Assembly: GCA_963970005.1 (NCBI GenBank)
Contig: CAXAMN010025650.1
Span: 1-64,000, forward strand
Direction of reading: 5' to 3'
Length of the DNA: 64,000 nucleotides
Source of the DNA: Durusdinium trenchii
Lineage: Eukaryota; Sar; Dinophyceae; Suessiales; Symbiodiniaceae
How positions within the stretch are numbered: the stretch's first letter is position 1; each line of letters opens with the position of its first letter. The notes beneath the pieces were generated by a model. That model made no database searches. It had not been told where the DNA came from and worked only from the letters and a program-made list of their open reading frames with translations. Shown here one piece after another: positions 55,301 through 61,848 of the stretch. A program made the translations under genes and the position numbers.

Positions 55301-55966
55301 AGGTATGCTCTTGGGGTCGAACTTGTGATCTTGGTCTCTTTCTCTCGCATCACTAGGTTTGAAGAACACCTTCGCCCCGAGTGGTATCACCATGCCTGGG
55401 AATTCGCTCTTGTGCAACTTCAACCATGCGCTGCTGCCATCGCTCAGCTTCTCGATGTTCAACAGATGGCTTACGCACTCCACTGCAAATGGCCAAAAAC
55501 ATGGTGGTAGTCCGGCTTCTAGTAGGCATGTCGATGTGGTAAGCATCGTGAACTGATTGTTTCTTTCGGCGAGTGAATTGTTCTGGGGATGTCCTGGAAG
55601 CGACTGGTCTAGTGGAATCCGGAGTTCCTTGAGTGCTGCTTCAAATTGTGGCGCGTCATCCGAGTAGGCGTTGGTGACCTTTCTCTTACCGATATAGTGC
55701 TTCATCGCCTGTACCACTTCGTCACTATTGCTTGCCTTTAAAGGATAGCCCCATATCACACCAGTGAACCGATCTCGAATCACCAATACATCCTTATCCG
55801 GCATGATCCCATCTCTCGCCATCTTCTGGGTGTTCATGAGATCAAAGGTGATAAGGTCACCAAATGCCTTCAATTTCCGTTTGAAAGCTCCCTTGCTAGT
55901 CTTGTAGTGCTTCATCTTTGCTCTCACACATGACTTGCAGTATGGGTTCTTGTATCGGTGCGTCAT
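43322..55966 (-). CDS. Copia-type Pol with a ~3000-residue extension
   Basis: 4214 codons. Residues 1-200: integrase, with a CKSC zinc site and a DDE core (TFDLMN, YSDDAPQF, PGHPQNNSLAERNN). About 640-960: RT with YVDD near 862. About 1085-1240: copia RNase H (FADADYAGC, STPEAEIVAADYALR, VFYDDNQAM). Beyond RNase H: about 1620-1860, a domain with FAGPCTGGSAWSRYN, FELPRYCAYW, FDGCMYGL and KKPWKI; about 1960-2480, helical, with a Pro-rich run near 2390; CCHC knuckle CIHCMKSGHTTLNC at about 3240; a Tpt1/KptA-like 2'-phosphotransferase at about 3445-3655; a zinc ribbon (CPNC...CPHC) at about 3820. The last 400 residues are unassigned. This frame directly follows the Gag frame. The functions of the extension are inferred. 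Confidence 0.85.
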   Translation of the reverse strand: MTHRYKNPYCKSCVRAKMKHYKTSKGAFKRKLKAFGDLITFDLMNTQKMARDGIMPDKDVLVIRDRFTGVIWGYPLKASNSDEVVQAMKHYIGKRKVTNAYSDDAPQFEAALKELRIPLDQSLPGHPQNNSLAERNNQFTMLTTSTCLLEAGLPPCFWPFAVECVSHLLNIEKLSDGSSAWLKLHKSEFPGMVIPLGAKVFFKPSDARERDQDHKFDPKSIPGIFAGYVMGTGMNWSRKYKVWAISDFAQQNLGYDAERPLRKLITPHITEKIFQDDGIEFPLKKEYERLNSTLEGMKVLKERAGSPDAPTNPELPDPDDSDDQGDDDDAPDPPDGDLKSRASEIDAIEDEKTEELAEKKKEDYSGPDHYSVGGPGDNIIYLNNDGEHVKIAKDGRLYRVGSDGRRLFHNSPRPKDYLTPEEWQKLSVKDRAMAKKAGKHVDRVVDRLTKKAKGLGSSTDKKEDEEPDELLKDLEDVKKGDEGGSEKKSKKDKKDKKNKKDKKSKKEKKSKGEEEKDEGGPSLAMPTTFTEWDTDDDEDSWSPKSFISESTCVPSDEEFLTDWDESAMWEDSDDNLAMAAWKTENVYNPLNGQICCCITGDPTDNDIVDEPFPTMPCVVRDTQHRPKLMGNRLFNAVVSRPVSRAEILSNKKAMQSMLDEWGGLWDEETFDGSWLREYDEIVATSKKKGEEVHLARVHGICVEKNYQLPDDDPKRKFKGRGVLLGDQVKNQNFEAALFQDLGNSPATFEAARWADFYGCLEGNDVQMAGAIRAYIQALLGGVPCWAELPWEAWPKHLQEEITRRGLKRPMCRVNKALYGHPDSGTMWEQHCDESVRALEFKPVGPEWPSMYYHEKLDLLLVIYVDDLKLAGPKGNLKKGWDLLRSKLRIEPETEVGLYLGCVLSLSKGEDKLADGSKVTTMTYDMSALLKMSVVKYLDIVGKDTVLKKVATPMLPDVTKDHPSRAPCSTQKGLAVTCTWCGTCFSPDQAASKARSTDDDVKSDTKEQPRGTLAPHAASLLMKLLYAARIARFDLLRAINVLARNVTKWTVADDAKLHHLMCYVHHSADQKMVGWVGDSKADLSLALFADADYAGCGQSLKSTSGAHMHVQGKRTRFPLAGGSKRQGCVSHSTPEAEIVAADYALRTLGIPSISAWETLMRTPPRIVFYDDNQAMINVMRSGRNPTMRHMERTHGISITWLYEMFKRDYLLLVYEVTARMAADIHTKGFDDANSWKHARMLINILSDDGLRSQALLDLMKPTHDGLSYAKQLQKDRYSKVPTYPYTTIPVVPPHLYQPGLSSKEGLQEIPGCDPYVMVRTPKLYRLRPPRAPPDMAYLRSTWILQDAQWQQIEDKVDPNLEPVRFDRWVERAFFQFHPLSSPLPEASAPASSHFDATTLPRLLFSLRPLVQCRELQQTLRDSSLYLSIHHCSTSALHVLNALTRFVHGGNGGSGGSSMIFDNFVSDPEEQEHSVHDHWEVDEEARTLTRIHSSPRRKAFCPGDAPSCPVDMSRIKDDRMTYRQGSQFESSDFEDCVKDYWRHSGRGTHTKTHLRWTGKTVFTLRGNNAESENEEAKSAAIALCSTPKRMKTIPLKDIIVPTFVSISKAKSEESRGHRIVDVNLRRHDGKIAYRYQFVLCEEDDNLAARDEQMVIDLYDIGREPAFILLCSEECNHFTHLAAKHDCTIVTVSQSDDLTSPYGIARALAAVRSEKDAVMFAGPCTGGSAWSRYNAKVSDAIARSIELKRALYWDLWERFETVMVRVLKIGAAALFELPRYCAYWKDQRVQSLLSGTDCDCHVFDGCMYGLGAEFNDSHSDKKLIKKPWKIVSWNLEFGNQLSKTCDKSHSHRDCAGKYTKTTQLYNKRIVGIILKTVTKRIAAFQKSEKMTHAVPCLMIRASGSSFNERPVCDEKSNETVYTRYEHGTQTSHARRIEPHGSHDCQACCVCLCDHSTASPVRFSDVAMASVGGVMNYNSNTGGYPTFIIKILDGLVEMKERGQITLPPRMSRSTHGLDVVEAWIAVGIPPLVPLSINYAMSRTRSDDTKFLTASLKKLVGYMNEDEKKEITGDLVRRYKLSMATIKGRFGNDANGVFSNLSRYLVEPEEIGAIDDLWDDVRDFINNGRFNDTMVAYQQWRNLSGSAKESMNMREAADPSDHVYATRLESYYTIFSSIFYHTSDKLTSRNAKEKVKELIDTVNREVRNMALAIRVHNLDSTLDKIHVIDVLEDLIARKRGLPKYRSAAQNHMETFLGSMSVMVQYLDNCKPLVATIIPEELRFMREKVMPMINQWIPVEPTMFRVQYNAAAAESGRQDEYNRRSSAFKSYTDYIEELKKKIEDKIIPSLPFWNMQDSEGPEPPDVAHRPKWCPPLQIYGDFTRPTAKPMPRAPRPPPPSSSFEQQNFSERPSDSSTGHGSASYKRWGRTGGSTSTGAASRDISVTTWFRMPFPMGSDKYYVFGKDYFSRDMKVYAMVSANQVPSGHTVEGPCTVNGQMTWLQYLRRLTSYLMFWHGGYQETVIDRNYHKEDAHWFAQYTNIYDSTQVSLAGGLPSPRTLYNLCYPMEAKVSDEAELELRMRETLKGFIPSVTCQPASRTIDGGSVHCEFIGAMKTSKVILMSDFEYIAKSNSGKQTVFAQSLLSLGWDKVINMSCTPEYKKGVVTDPYGFIDFVRDRIDDVKRHEPTSIHVWLSLSHLVTAGEKGTYKTVIVPTDFVPRLRDVIIKLDACCQLPTFVRICADVEFHHAVGSFGKIANMIKDELLLNGMMSTTSDRFWRAISVAGGGHPYSMKSGTSLVHAVMEKYLFREKMLASCFMAPDPLTEANSLHDPNLEHVLQDKERLYQYLFGDSVRGSHAYQSTAGASGENESERRKREKVRRENKMPWMDEYWGVLQPEPIYSRTQRWYVIDDFKEGEEICCDYCLVCNPIDSDLKDDCYAECINGAANRCRGMSAEDYVQKRFHACARLLHNFGMGQTVSSPTVMISEMNPRVDLMKFLHEAMIIFNGNPGFQKEISFFGGIRLSSTMTENFFKTRRGPSIHVEKQIVGSAKYYQGSYDLGNVCYTKYLKTILEPDVFRTMFGDDPTEERVGDMVEALLGMLEIAQLFKHLFLGWGDIEALRTGLEESIKRVTASLYDRTTYENRKRSMIRTLDPHSDEAANVALILVRMRTMPPPEFDIDHFFEIGKEPEQGAEATDQPEAEGVDMETECEQEKEEQDVDMSDPKTSILQAIDEFEKKIGQAEFCIHCMKSGHTTLNCEKIPSSSPTVTSVLSDWKKRVKGEVAPDDVPSGHPAEEPKKKKQRASPTPDRKVDSEFRRKEMLKARVVTMFDHDGFTLIESADGVEGGTHSYNGRKLAEVGPRDMRVVYEFVEKAFVHSSSLKPKACHQFYPLPTRREKGYKPIDPMTMVGKVELVPINGVTFAAQNSDYGNHKYPTPDCRVPEYSQASQALSRRLGAKLRHRIGRQFRTGGRLTPIKCDEGAWVSWEDLLGDNAVWEDGYHYGNIDIVTKKARLEKYLDQNYECFRITKRIRFQMLAVRVHPDELNDPDDPMEKEWIDELKGMGISKGRLHHSDGWCFPVAVRATSAHSSDGGGYDVTINIDHIGSRMTNDMALSMVTAFHATNLGALTSIMRRGLVPGGLGSSGRDSIHFTCFPPWAWEQGYKGKPWLGRKVALSDRPVVLYIPVWKLQEYGLLISATGSLLVEDVVPFDEVKGAWLQCDNAEPGQPEEIEWIRLLNREPDPGSYLVLESKYGNPIMTPRYQKLESLAVEVQDETYSEDDAKISKLLGMIEESGIYPEYDSTEWQEIFEEIVYRRAMKDYDSRPCPNCLGEVDVRLTICPHCVAVLIANGKLTHVVPKETRDRNQRSPPRDVPASSSGEATSAAGANIDEVIKNARKTAEEVIDVEESEGEEDEEVPIILKERPDEAEGEPEYREVPQDGYGNELPQPFPFAIDELPQEAAIPIDHNFAVTQQFDLRLMKLIKSLANATFDINCFESREDVLRKFDDGQRHDTPYNRWPLVPNDPDTGFPRRLQRAEVVGMSKWTNDTYATEAWQIYEFHAHVIHPMMITAIRCGLSHKYLKEVGSTRRNMSDPKARRSETQEEIIEKLAFISNFIRRLIRKTFGASRYSYYQKPDDEGAAPYKFIDISPAIKSERKNVTKEILVACRYYGIEVSDIQAQKFKLFEEQIRRGNPRNVELIKDYIGFVGADYMRQLTNG

Positions 55967-58900
55967 CAGGTGCGATATGGATTCGCCTCATTCTTCAGCG
56001 CTCCTGGTTTTGATAGTCTGGCTTCCCCGTCAACCACATCGACTTCCAATAGTCCCTCTTCATCTTCACCAATGTCACTCTCCTCTCGTTCTGAATCCGC
56101 ATCACCTCCATGTTCGTCGTCTTCGGTTTCTTCAGGTTGACCATCGTGATCACGATCGATTCTCGGGTCTTCTCCGTCATATTCCTCTTCAGGAGAATAC
56201 CTATCATCACCGTGTTCCTCTGGTTCTCCTTCGACGCCTGCAACAGCTGGATTGATATCAGATTCGCCATCCCGATCTCTCTGGTTATCTTTCTTCTTTC
56301 TCCTCCGTCTCCGTGGTTTCTTGGGCGGAGGTTCCTCTTGTTGTGTCTCCTGACCTGCTGTGGCCTCGTCTTCACGCCCCACACCTGACAGCATGCGATG
56401 AAGTATCGTAGCCAAGCCGTCTGGTCTTGGTAAACATCTCCCGTCATCATCATTCACCTTGATGTAGGGTATGTTGTCATGCACCGATAGCGGAATCTTG
56501 TTCGCGTTCTGGTCGATGAGGTATGGCAACTGATTTGCCGGCCATATGAATGAATACCCTTGTTCCACGCACCGTTTCCCGATGGAGAAGACTGATGGTG
56601 TGCTCTCCAACACGTGTGCCTCGGACATCATGGGTAGTTCGTCCACATTGATGTCCACCATCTCTGATGTACTAGTTACACCATTCGCTGTCATGAAGCT
56701 CACGGATTTGGGTCCTTCCTTGGTGGTAAGGCCCATGGCGTTGACTTTCTCTCTTGAGATCAAGTCGTGTCCACATCCCGTGTCCATGATGAAGCGTATT
56801 GGTGGTCCATCATACCTCTCCACAGCCATGAACATCGTGTCTCCCGGTATCGTGTAGTTGACAGAGTCCTTCCTTACTACCTCGCTGGTGTTGAAGTCAG
56901 ACAGGTCGACGTTCACCTCGATTCCTTCATCTTGAGTGATTTGTATCCATGCCTTGGCAATGTGTTCAGCAGAATATAGCTCCATCAGCTTACCTTTGGC
57001 ATGTGCTACTCGTGCAGCTATATTGTTCACTCTGAGGGCTCTTAGTGATGAAATGAGCTCGGTATCCACCTTCTGCACCTCATCCTTCTTCTTCCTGAGG
57101 GGACGGGTATTTAGCTCATTACCAGGATCGCAGGTAAACGTGGTCACATTCGCCCGGTCATCGAATCTGACTTTAAAGCGAAGCGCCAGCTTACCTTGTT
57201 GTACGTTGGGAAGTGCGGGTTGCACGTCCTCGCCGTCACTCTCGATGTCTCCGCAAAGCATGAAGGCTGGCGCAGCCGGTTTGGGCTTGGCTTTGCCTTT
57301 AGCCTCTTGTTTTGTAGCAGGAGCAGCGTGATGCTGACGTCGACATTTGTCCCCGAACTTGCACGATCCTTTCTGCCAATTCCAACAGACCTGATCCTTC
57401 ATTGGTTTAGGGCTAGTGCTCCTGCCACCAGGACTCTTTGATCTGTCACCCTTGAGGCTTTCTGGTTTCTTAGCAGAACTTTTGTGCTTCTCTTGGTGAC
57501 TAAACTTGCATTTGTCTCCTCTAGAGCATCCGTTTTTCCCATGGAAGTGGAAGGCGCATCCTATCTTGGATGTATCTGCTGGAGTCGCTGACCTGCCACG
57601 ATCCCCCTTTGGGCTCTTCGTGGTTGATCTTCCACGATCCTGCTTCTTGTCCTTCTTGTTGTGGTCCTTCGGATTAGCCTGAGGAAGTACCGGAGCGGCG
57701 TCCTTCGGTGGATCGGCCTTGGTATTCTTGGGTTTCGCCTTAGGGTCCTTCTTCTCTGCCGCTGGTGTGGCTTTCACGAGGTTCCCAAAGGCTTTTTCCC
57801 TTTCTTTCTTGTTTGTGGTCTCGATTGATTTCCGTATCCACTTCGCCATGATCTCTCGTAACTTCTGGTAGGTCTTATCCGGGTCCTTATCCAACATGTT
57901 ATCGTACACAGACAAGTCTAACGCCATGACCTTGGAATCCTTAATCTTATCCCAAAGCAGGTTGCGAAGTGCTTTGTCAGGAAGCATATCATCCGCATCC
58001 ATACCTGATATGATCTCATCCCACTGTCCAAGGAATCTGGATAGTTGATTATCCCCAGGGAACTTTAGATCGAATAAGTGCTTGGATGCATACATCACAT
58101 CGACGTTGTCGGCACTCCGGAAGCTATCGACGATCAACGCTAACATTTCTCGTCCCTTGACCATTCCAGGAGTTGTACCTCTCGCACGTCTCTGCATCAT
58201 CTGCCTCACCTTCAGTTGTACGTCATGAGATCTCTCACCTGCTGCGTGGATGATCGTATGTAGGGTGATACCTAGCTTAGCGTCTATGCTAGCGAATCTT
58301 GCTTCGCCTGATGTCTCGAGCAGAAATGGGTCATACGGTGATCTGAAGGCATCCGAGAGCCACTGGATCCAGTCTTCTTGTCTTTCGTCGCCCGATGCCG
58401 TCACGACTGCCGCTACAACCTGGGATTTCCAAACCTCCAGGTCGTGCATCTTGGGCCATGCAGGGATGTTGATCTTCTCGCGTTCCTTCCGAGATATCTT
58501 GGAGCCACCCGAGCTAGAGGATGAGGCGGCACCATGTTCGGTTGCGGCTGCATTCTCAGCATTCAAGCGCTCCTCTTCGTACCTCCTCCGGTACTTATTC
58601 CTCTCATCTCTGAGCCGTGCTGCATGCGCTTCGAATTCCATCATGTCCTGCTGGTTCTGCATCATACCTTCGTAGTACTCCATTGCCTCTTTCTCCTCGG
58701 ACCTTAATGACTTTTCGGTACGTCCAAGTTCCGCTCTAAGCTTGGTCATCATCTCGTTCTCCACATTGGGTTCTGATCCCATGTCTGGTGGTTTCAACTC
58801 CAGTGCGACCTTCAGTTGTGCTTCACTTGCACTTGATTCGATCAATTCTTCCTGAAGACGTTTCAGCATCCTCTCTTTACGTAGAATGTCCTCTTCCAAC

Positions 58901-59988
58901 ATGTTCACCTTGACCTCGGCTTTCTTGAGTTCGGCGTTGGATGGTTGAGACGGTCGACCGGATCCTTGAATCCTCGCCTGTGTCAACTCCTCGTTCGCCC
59001 TCCTCAATTGCTCCCTGATGGCCATGATGAAATTGTCCTGATTATTAGATCGGTTGTTGAGCTCCTCATTCTCTTCTGATAACCATTTGATCTTGCTTGT
59101 ATACATTGCTTCCCTCATCTTCATCTCTTCAGCATATTCGTGTTTGTTCCTGGCACTCTGCCTTTGTAGTCCAACTAACTCCTGTCTATACAGATCCCTA
59201 ATGTTCTCAGCATCTGCGACTGCAGTCATGAGCTCGGTTACGGCTCGATCTCTTTCCGCCGATATAGCCTGGATCTCTTCCGTGCCGATGTTCACAACTT
59301 GACTAACCATCTCTGCGCTGTTGCGATCAGCGTACTCCCCTAACTGGGTGAGACGATCCCGCATTGCCACACGATCAGTGTCAATCTGGTATTGCAAATC
59401 GTGTGCTGCTGAGAGCAAACAGTCCCTGGATTCTGTAAGTTGGGAGATTCTTCGTTGATTTCCATATCCTTCGACGTAACATTCCTCGAGGTGTGCCATC
59501 ACTACTTCGTGGACTTCGGTCTCGTGTTGTATAATCTGGTTCTGTCTCTGCTCACATTCGACCATCCATGCGTTTTGGTGGTTCAACATATGCACTTCGG
59601 CAAGTAGTTGTGCACACTTCGCATTGAGGTCTCCATCGGCCCGTGCTAGTTGTAGGTTGTCATTGCTTGCCCTCGCTCCATCTCCAGCTTCGCTGTCCGA
59701 CGGTACTGGCACAGTTGACCCATCCTCCAATGCTAGCACTCTCACAGCTCCGGTGTCAGTTCTCCTCCTTGTCTCCCTAGGGCTACGGCCTGATCTCGGT
59801 GTCCCCCCCGGTGGTGTCGAGTGCGCTGACGGGGAACGACTTCGTGCTCTACCTGTCGCAACTTCTCTCACCACTGTCAGAGTCTCCGCTTCGATCGTAC
59901 CTGGACTAGAGTTGTGGGATGCACTCATCCGATCTGCGGCCGCAGCAGCTGCTCCAAAGGACGCAGTGCTGGCGTCGGATTGGTCCAT
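55966..59988 (-). CDS. Copia-type Gag with CCCH fingers and aspartic protease
   Basis: 1340 codons. The N-terminal 110 residues are rich in Ser, Arg and Pro. About 110-490 is predicted coiled coil with many Glu, Arg, Gln and Leu, followed by a helical capsid-like region (about 510-740). Two CCCH zinc fingers follow: CAFHFHGKNGCSRGDKCKFS near 820 and CWNWQKGSCKFGDKCRRQHH near 866. They replace the CCHC knuckle usual in Gag. A retroviral-type aspartic protease motif (FIMDTGCGHDLIS) sits near 1066. The tail is basic (PRRRRRKKK), then acidic. Structural protein and protease of the element's particle, by family. Confidence 0.85.
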   Translation of the reverse strand: MDQSDASTASFGAAAAAADRMSASHNSSPGTIEAETLTVVREVATGRARSRSPSAHSTPPGGTPRSGRSPRETRRRTDTGAVRVLALEDGSTVPVPSDSEAGDGARASNDNLQLARADGDLNAKCAQLLAEVHMLNHQNAWMVECEQRQNQIIQHETEVHEVVMAHLEECYVEGYGNQRRISQLTESRDCLLSAAHDLQYQIDTDRVAMRDRLTQLGEYADRNSAEMVSQVVNIGTEEIQAISAERDRAVTELMTAVADAENIRDLYRQELVGLQRQSARNKHEYAEEMKMREAMYTSKIKWLSEENEELNNRSNNQDNFIMAIREQLRRANEELTQARIQGSGRPSQPSNAELKKAEVKVNMLEEDILRKERMLKRLQEELIESSASEAQLKVALELKPPDMGSEPNVENEMMTKLRAELGRTEKSLRSEEKEAMEYYEGMMQNQQDMMEFEAHAARLRDERNKYRRRYEEERLNAENAAATEHGAASSSSSGGSKISRKEREKINIPAWPKMHDLEVWKSQVVAAVVTASGDERQEDWIQWLSDAFRSPYDPFLLETSGEARFASIDAKLGITLHTIIHAAGERSHDVQLKVRQMMQRRARGTTPGMVKGREMLALIVDSFRSADNVDVMYASKHLFDLKFPGDNQLSRFLGQWDEIISGMDADDMLPDKALRNLLWDKIKDSKVMALDLSVYDNMLDKDPDKTYQKLREIMAKWIRKSIETTNKKEREKAFGNLVKATPAAEKKDPKAKPKNTKADPPKDAAPVLPQANPKDHNKKDKKQDRGRSTTKSPKGDRGRSATPADTSKIGCAFHFHGKNGCSRGDKCKFSHQEKHKSSAKKPESLKGDRSKSPGGRSTSPKPMKDQVCWNWQKGSCKFGDKCRRQHHAAPATKQEAKGKAKPKPAAPAFMLCGDIESDGEDVQPALPNVQQGKLALRFKVRFDDRANVTTFTCDPGNELNTRPLRKKKDEVQKVDTELISSLRALRVNNIAARVAHAKGKLMELYSAEHIAKAWIQITQDEGIEVNVDLSDFNTSEVVRKDSVNYTIPGDTMFMAVERYDGPPIRFIMDTGCGHDLISREKVNAMGLTTKEGPKSVSFMTANGVTSTSEMVDINVDELPMMSEAHVLESTPSVFSIGKRCVEQGYSFIWPANQLPYLIDQNANKIPLSVHDNIPYIKVNDDDGRCLPRPDGLATILHRMLSGVGREDEATAGQETQQEEPPPKKPRRRRRKKKDNQRDRDGESDINPAVAGVEGEPEEHGDDRYSPEEEYDGEDPRIDRDHDGQPEETEDDEHGGDADSEREESDIGEDEEGLLEVDVVDGEARLSKPGALKNEANPYRT

Positions 59989-60098
59989 CTTCAGTGACTG
60001 AGGGTAACTGATCTATCCGATGCTTGTGCGTTTAGATGGTGTTGTGTAAGGCCGTAGCTCGTGCCCAGCTCAAAGGAGTCTGGATACGGCTGATAACC

Positions 60099-60258
60099 TG
60101 CGAACGGATGGAAAGGTGTGCCCTGGCCCCGTTCTAGCCCTTAGTTCAACATGAAGCTCGCGCGCTAAAGCTCCTTTTTACCTGGTTGGGCACTTGAGCC
60201 AAAAGTATATGGCATGTACCTGTATAGCAACTATACTGGGACCTCATCCCTATTGACA
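60099..60258 (-). repeat. LTR of the copia-type element (5' LTR)
   Basis: 160 bp, identical by eye to 42831-42990. Contains the spliced-leader-like TTTTGGCTCAAG at 60204-60193 on the element's strand. Confidence 0.95.
60193..60204 (-). promoter_or_regulatory. Spliced-leader 3' segment in the 5' LTR
   Basis: Second copy of TTTTGGCTCAAG, 55 bp into the LTR from its outer end. Here it would lie near the 5' end of the element's transcript, where a trans-spliced leader would be. Confidence 0.6.
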
Positions 60259-60263
60259 CTGTC
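60259..60263. repeat. Target-site duplication, right
   Basis: CTGTC, matching 42826-42830. Confidence 0.9.
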
Positions 60264-60288
60264 TGTACAGTTGCAAACAAGTAGCAGC

Positions 60289-61848
60289 ATTGTAGGACAC
60301 CACATCTGCATCTGATCCGCTGAGCTTAAGGACAAACAAAGCTTCTGCCCATTGGCTGGCTTTTCCACAAGCACTGATCACTGCGTTCAAGGTCACTGGA
60401 CTTGGATATATCCGGGATGGTGGCATTTCTGCCAGCAAGGACAGGGCATGTTTCCATTGGCTGCCTTTTTCACAAGCACTCACCGCTGCCGTGCAACAAA
60501 CCAAATCTCTTTCAACTCTCATTAGCGGCATCTGGGCAAATAAAAGCCAAAGAGCATGCTGCCATCGGAGGTTTTTTCCACAGGTGTTAATAGCCGTGCC
60601 AAAGCTGACAAGAGCTTGAGCATGGGCATCAGAATCATCAGCACGGCCCAAGCGTGTTAGGCAAATAGAGCTAACATGGTCTAAGAGTCGCAAAGCCTTT
60701 TGCCACTCACTAGCCTGGGCACATGCATTGAGCGCCGCATTGGAAGGAATCGCAGCTTCTAAGTTCATTTGTTGACAGAGCGCAACTTCTTGGAGCAAAG
60801 CAAGTCCCTTTTGCCATCCAATGCCAGTGATAACCGACGTGAGGCTGAAGGAATCACGTCTCAAGCCCAGACCATCATGGAAGAGTTTCATGGCCGTTTG
60901 CCATCTCTTTCCCTTGGACATGCAATGCAAGAATGTATTGAGAGACAAAGCATTCGGCAAAAGCCGTCGATGCTTCGTGCTTTCCAGAAGGGTATGAGCT
61001 AGAAACCATTCTCCGGAGCCCAGTGAGCTCATGGCTGAGTTCATCGTGATGATGTCCAGGCTCATTCGATCTGCAGATTTCATGAGCGACAACGTGAGCT
61101 GCCACATGTCTTGCTGGAGGCAGCTGTGATACGAAACAATATCTGGAAGAAGACCCAAGCTGAACATGAGCTGAAGCAAGTGCAGTGGAGTTTGCCATGT
61201 GCTTTCTGATCTTCGTGCTGCCAAAACTGAGTTCCATGCCAAGAGATCCAAGGTCAGTTCAAACGATTTCTGCCAGCTTGCGGGACCGCCCAACGAGCGC
61301 TTTTTTGAGGCAGCCATAAAGGTGAAATGATCCATTTTGACTTGGTTCCATTGCATCTCCATCAAGACATGTTGCGATTGCTGCCATCCATCTTGCGATT
61401 CTTTGAAGGAAGAGATGAAGCTGTTGTACGAGATCACCACATTGCCAGCATCTGAAAAGGTACATCCTGCACTCTTCTTTAGAGCTGTAAAGAGTGCCAA
61501 GCTGGTCCGCCACGGAAGGCAACGCATAGCAGAGTTGTAGCTCACAGTGTCAGCACAAGAATCGCAGGCAAAGGAAGAGAGCAATTGCAAACTTTGATGC
61601 CAGTCTGAAAGCTTACAGGATCGAATCATGCTTGAGAGAATGTTGTTGCAATGATAAATGTCGGACTCCACCATATTCAGCTTCATCGACTTGAGCAATG
61701 CGATGGATTCATTGAACGATCCAATAGCACGTGACTTTATAGTTGAAGTCATTCTCCAAGCATCTCTTTCAAGCCTGGAGCTGTTTGCCCTGTCAAACTT
61801 GTGCTTGTGGGACCCTTGTGGAGTTGGGAGCTGAACAAAGACACTCAT
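60289..61848 (-). CDS. PPR protein, 5' exon of the gene split by the copia element
   Basis: About 520 codons, with about fourteen PPR motifs after a 35-residue head rich in Lys, Arg and Ser. Clear motifs include NAALNACAQASEWQKALRLL, FGTAINTCGKNLRWQHALWL, CTAAVSACEKGSQWKHALSL and LNAVISACGKASQWAEALFV. It ends mid-motif at DADVVSYN, at a GC donor (AAT|GCTGCT, 60288), and continues at 41473 with AASACERASLW. The frame opens with ATG at 61848, but TTGTTCAG at about 61835 could instead be an acceptor. The frame runs a few residues into the LTR because the intron start is open. Likely organelle RNA factor. Confidence 0.8.

Larger units (their letters stand above)
42831..60258 (-). mobile_element. 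Giant copia-type LTR retrotransposon, 17,428 bp
   Basis: Bounded by identical 160-bp LTRs and a 5-bp target duplication, on the minus strand, inside an intron of a PPR gene and in the same direction. It holds a Gag/protease frame (59988-55966) and an integrase-RT-RNase H frame (55966-43322). The order of integrase before RT marks it as copia (Pseudoviridae kin). It is three times the usual 5-6 kb because the second frame runs on for nearly 3000 residues after RNase H. After the 5' LTR comes GGTTATCAGCC, weakly like an initiator-Met-tRNA primer site. It looks whole or nearly so (at most about one break). Identical LTRs mean a recent insertion. Confidence 0.95.

Noticed and set aside
43301-60001. 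Many plus-strand frames opposite the copia-type frames
   Set aside because: Shadow frames of the long minus-strand Gag and Pol. None carries a recognisable domain.
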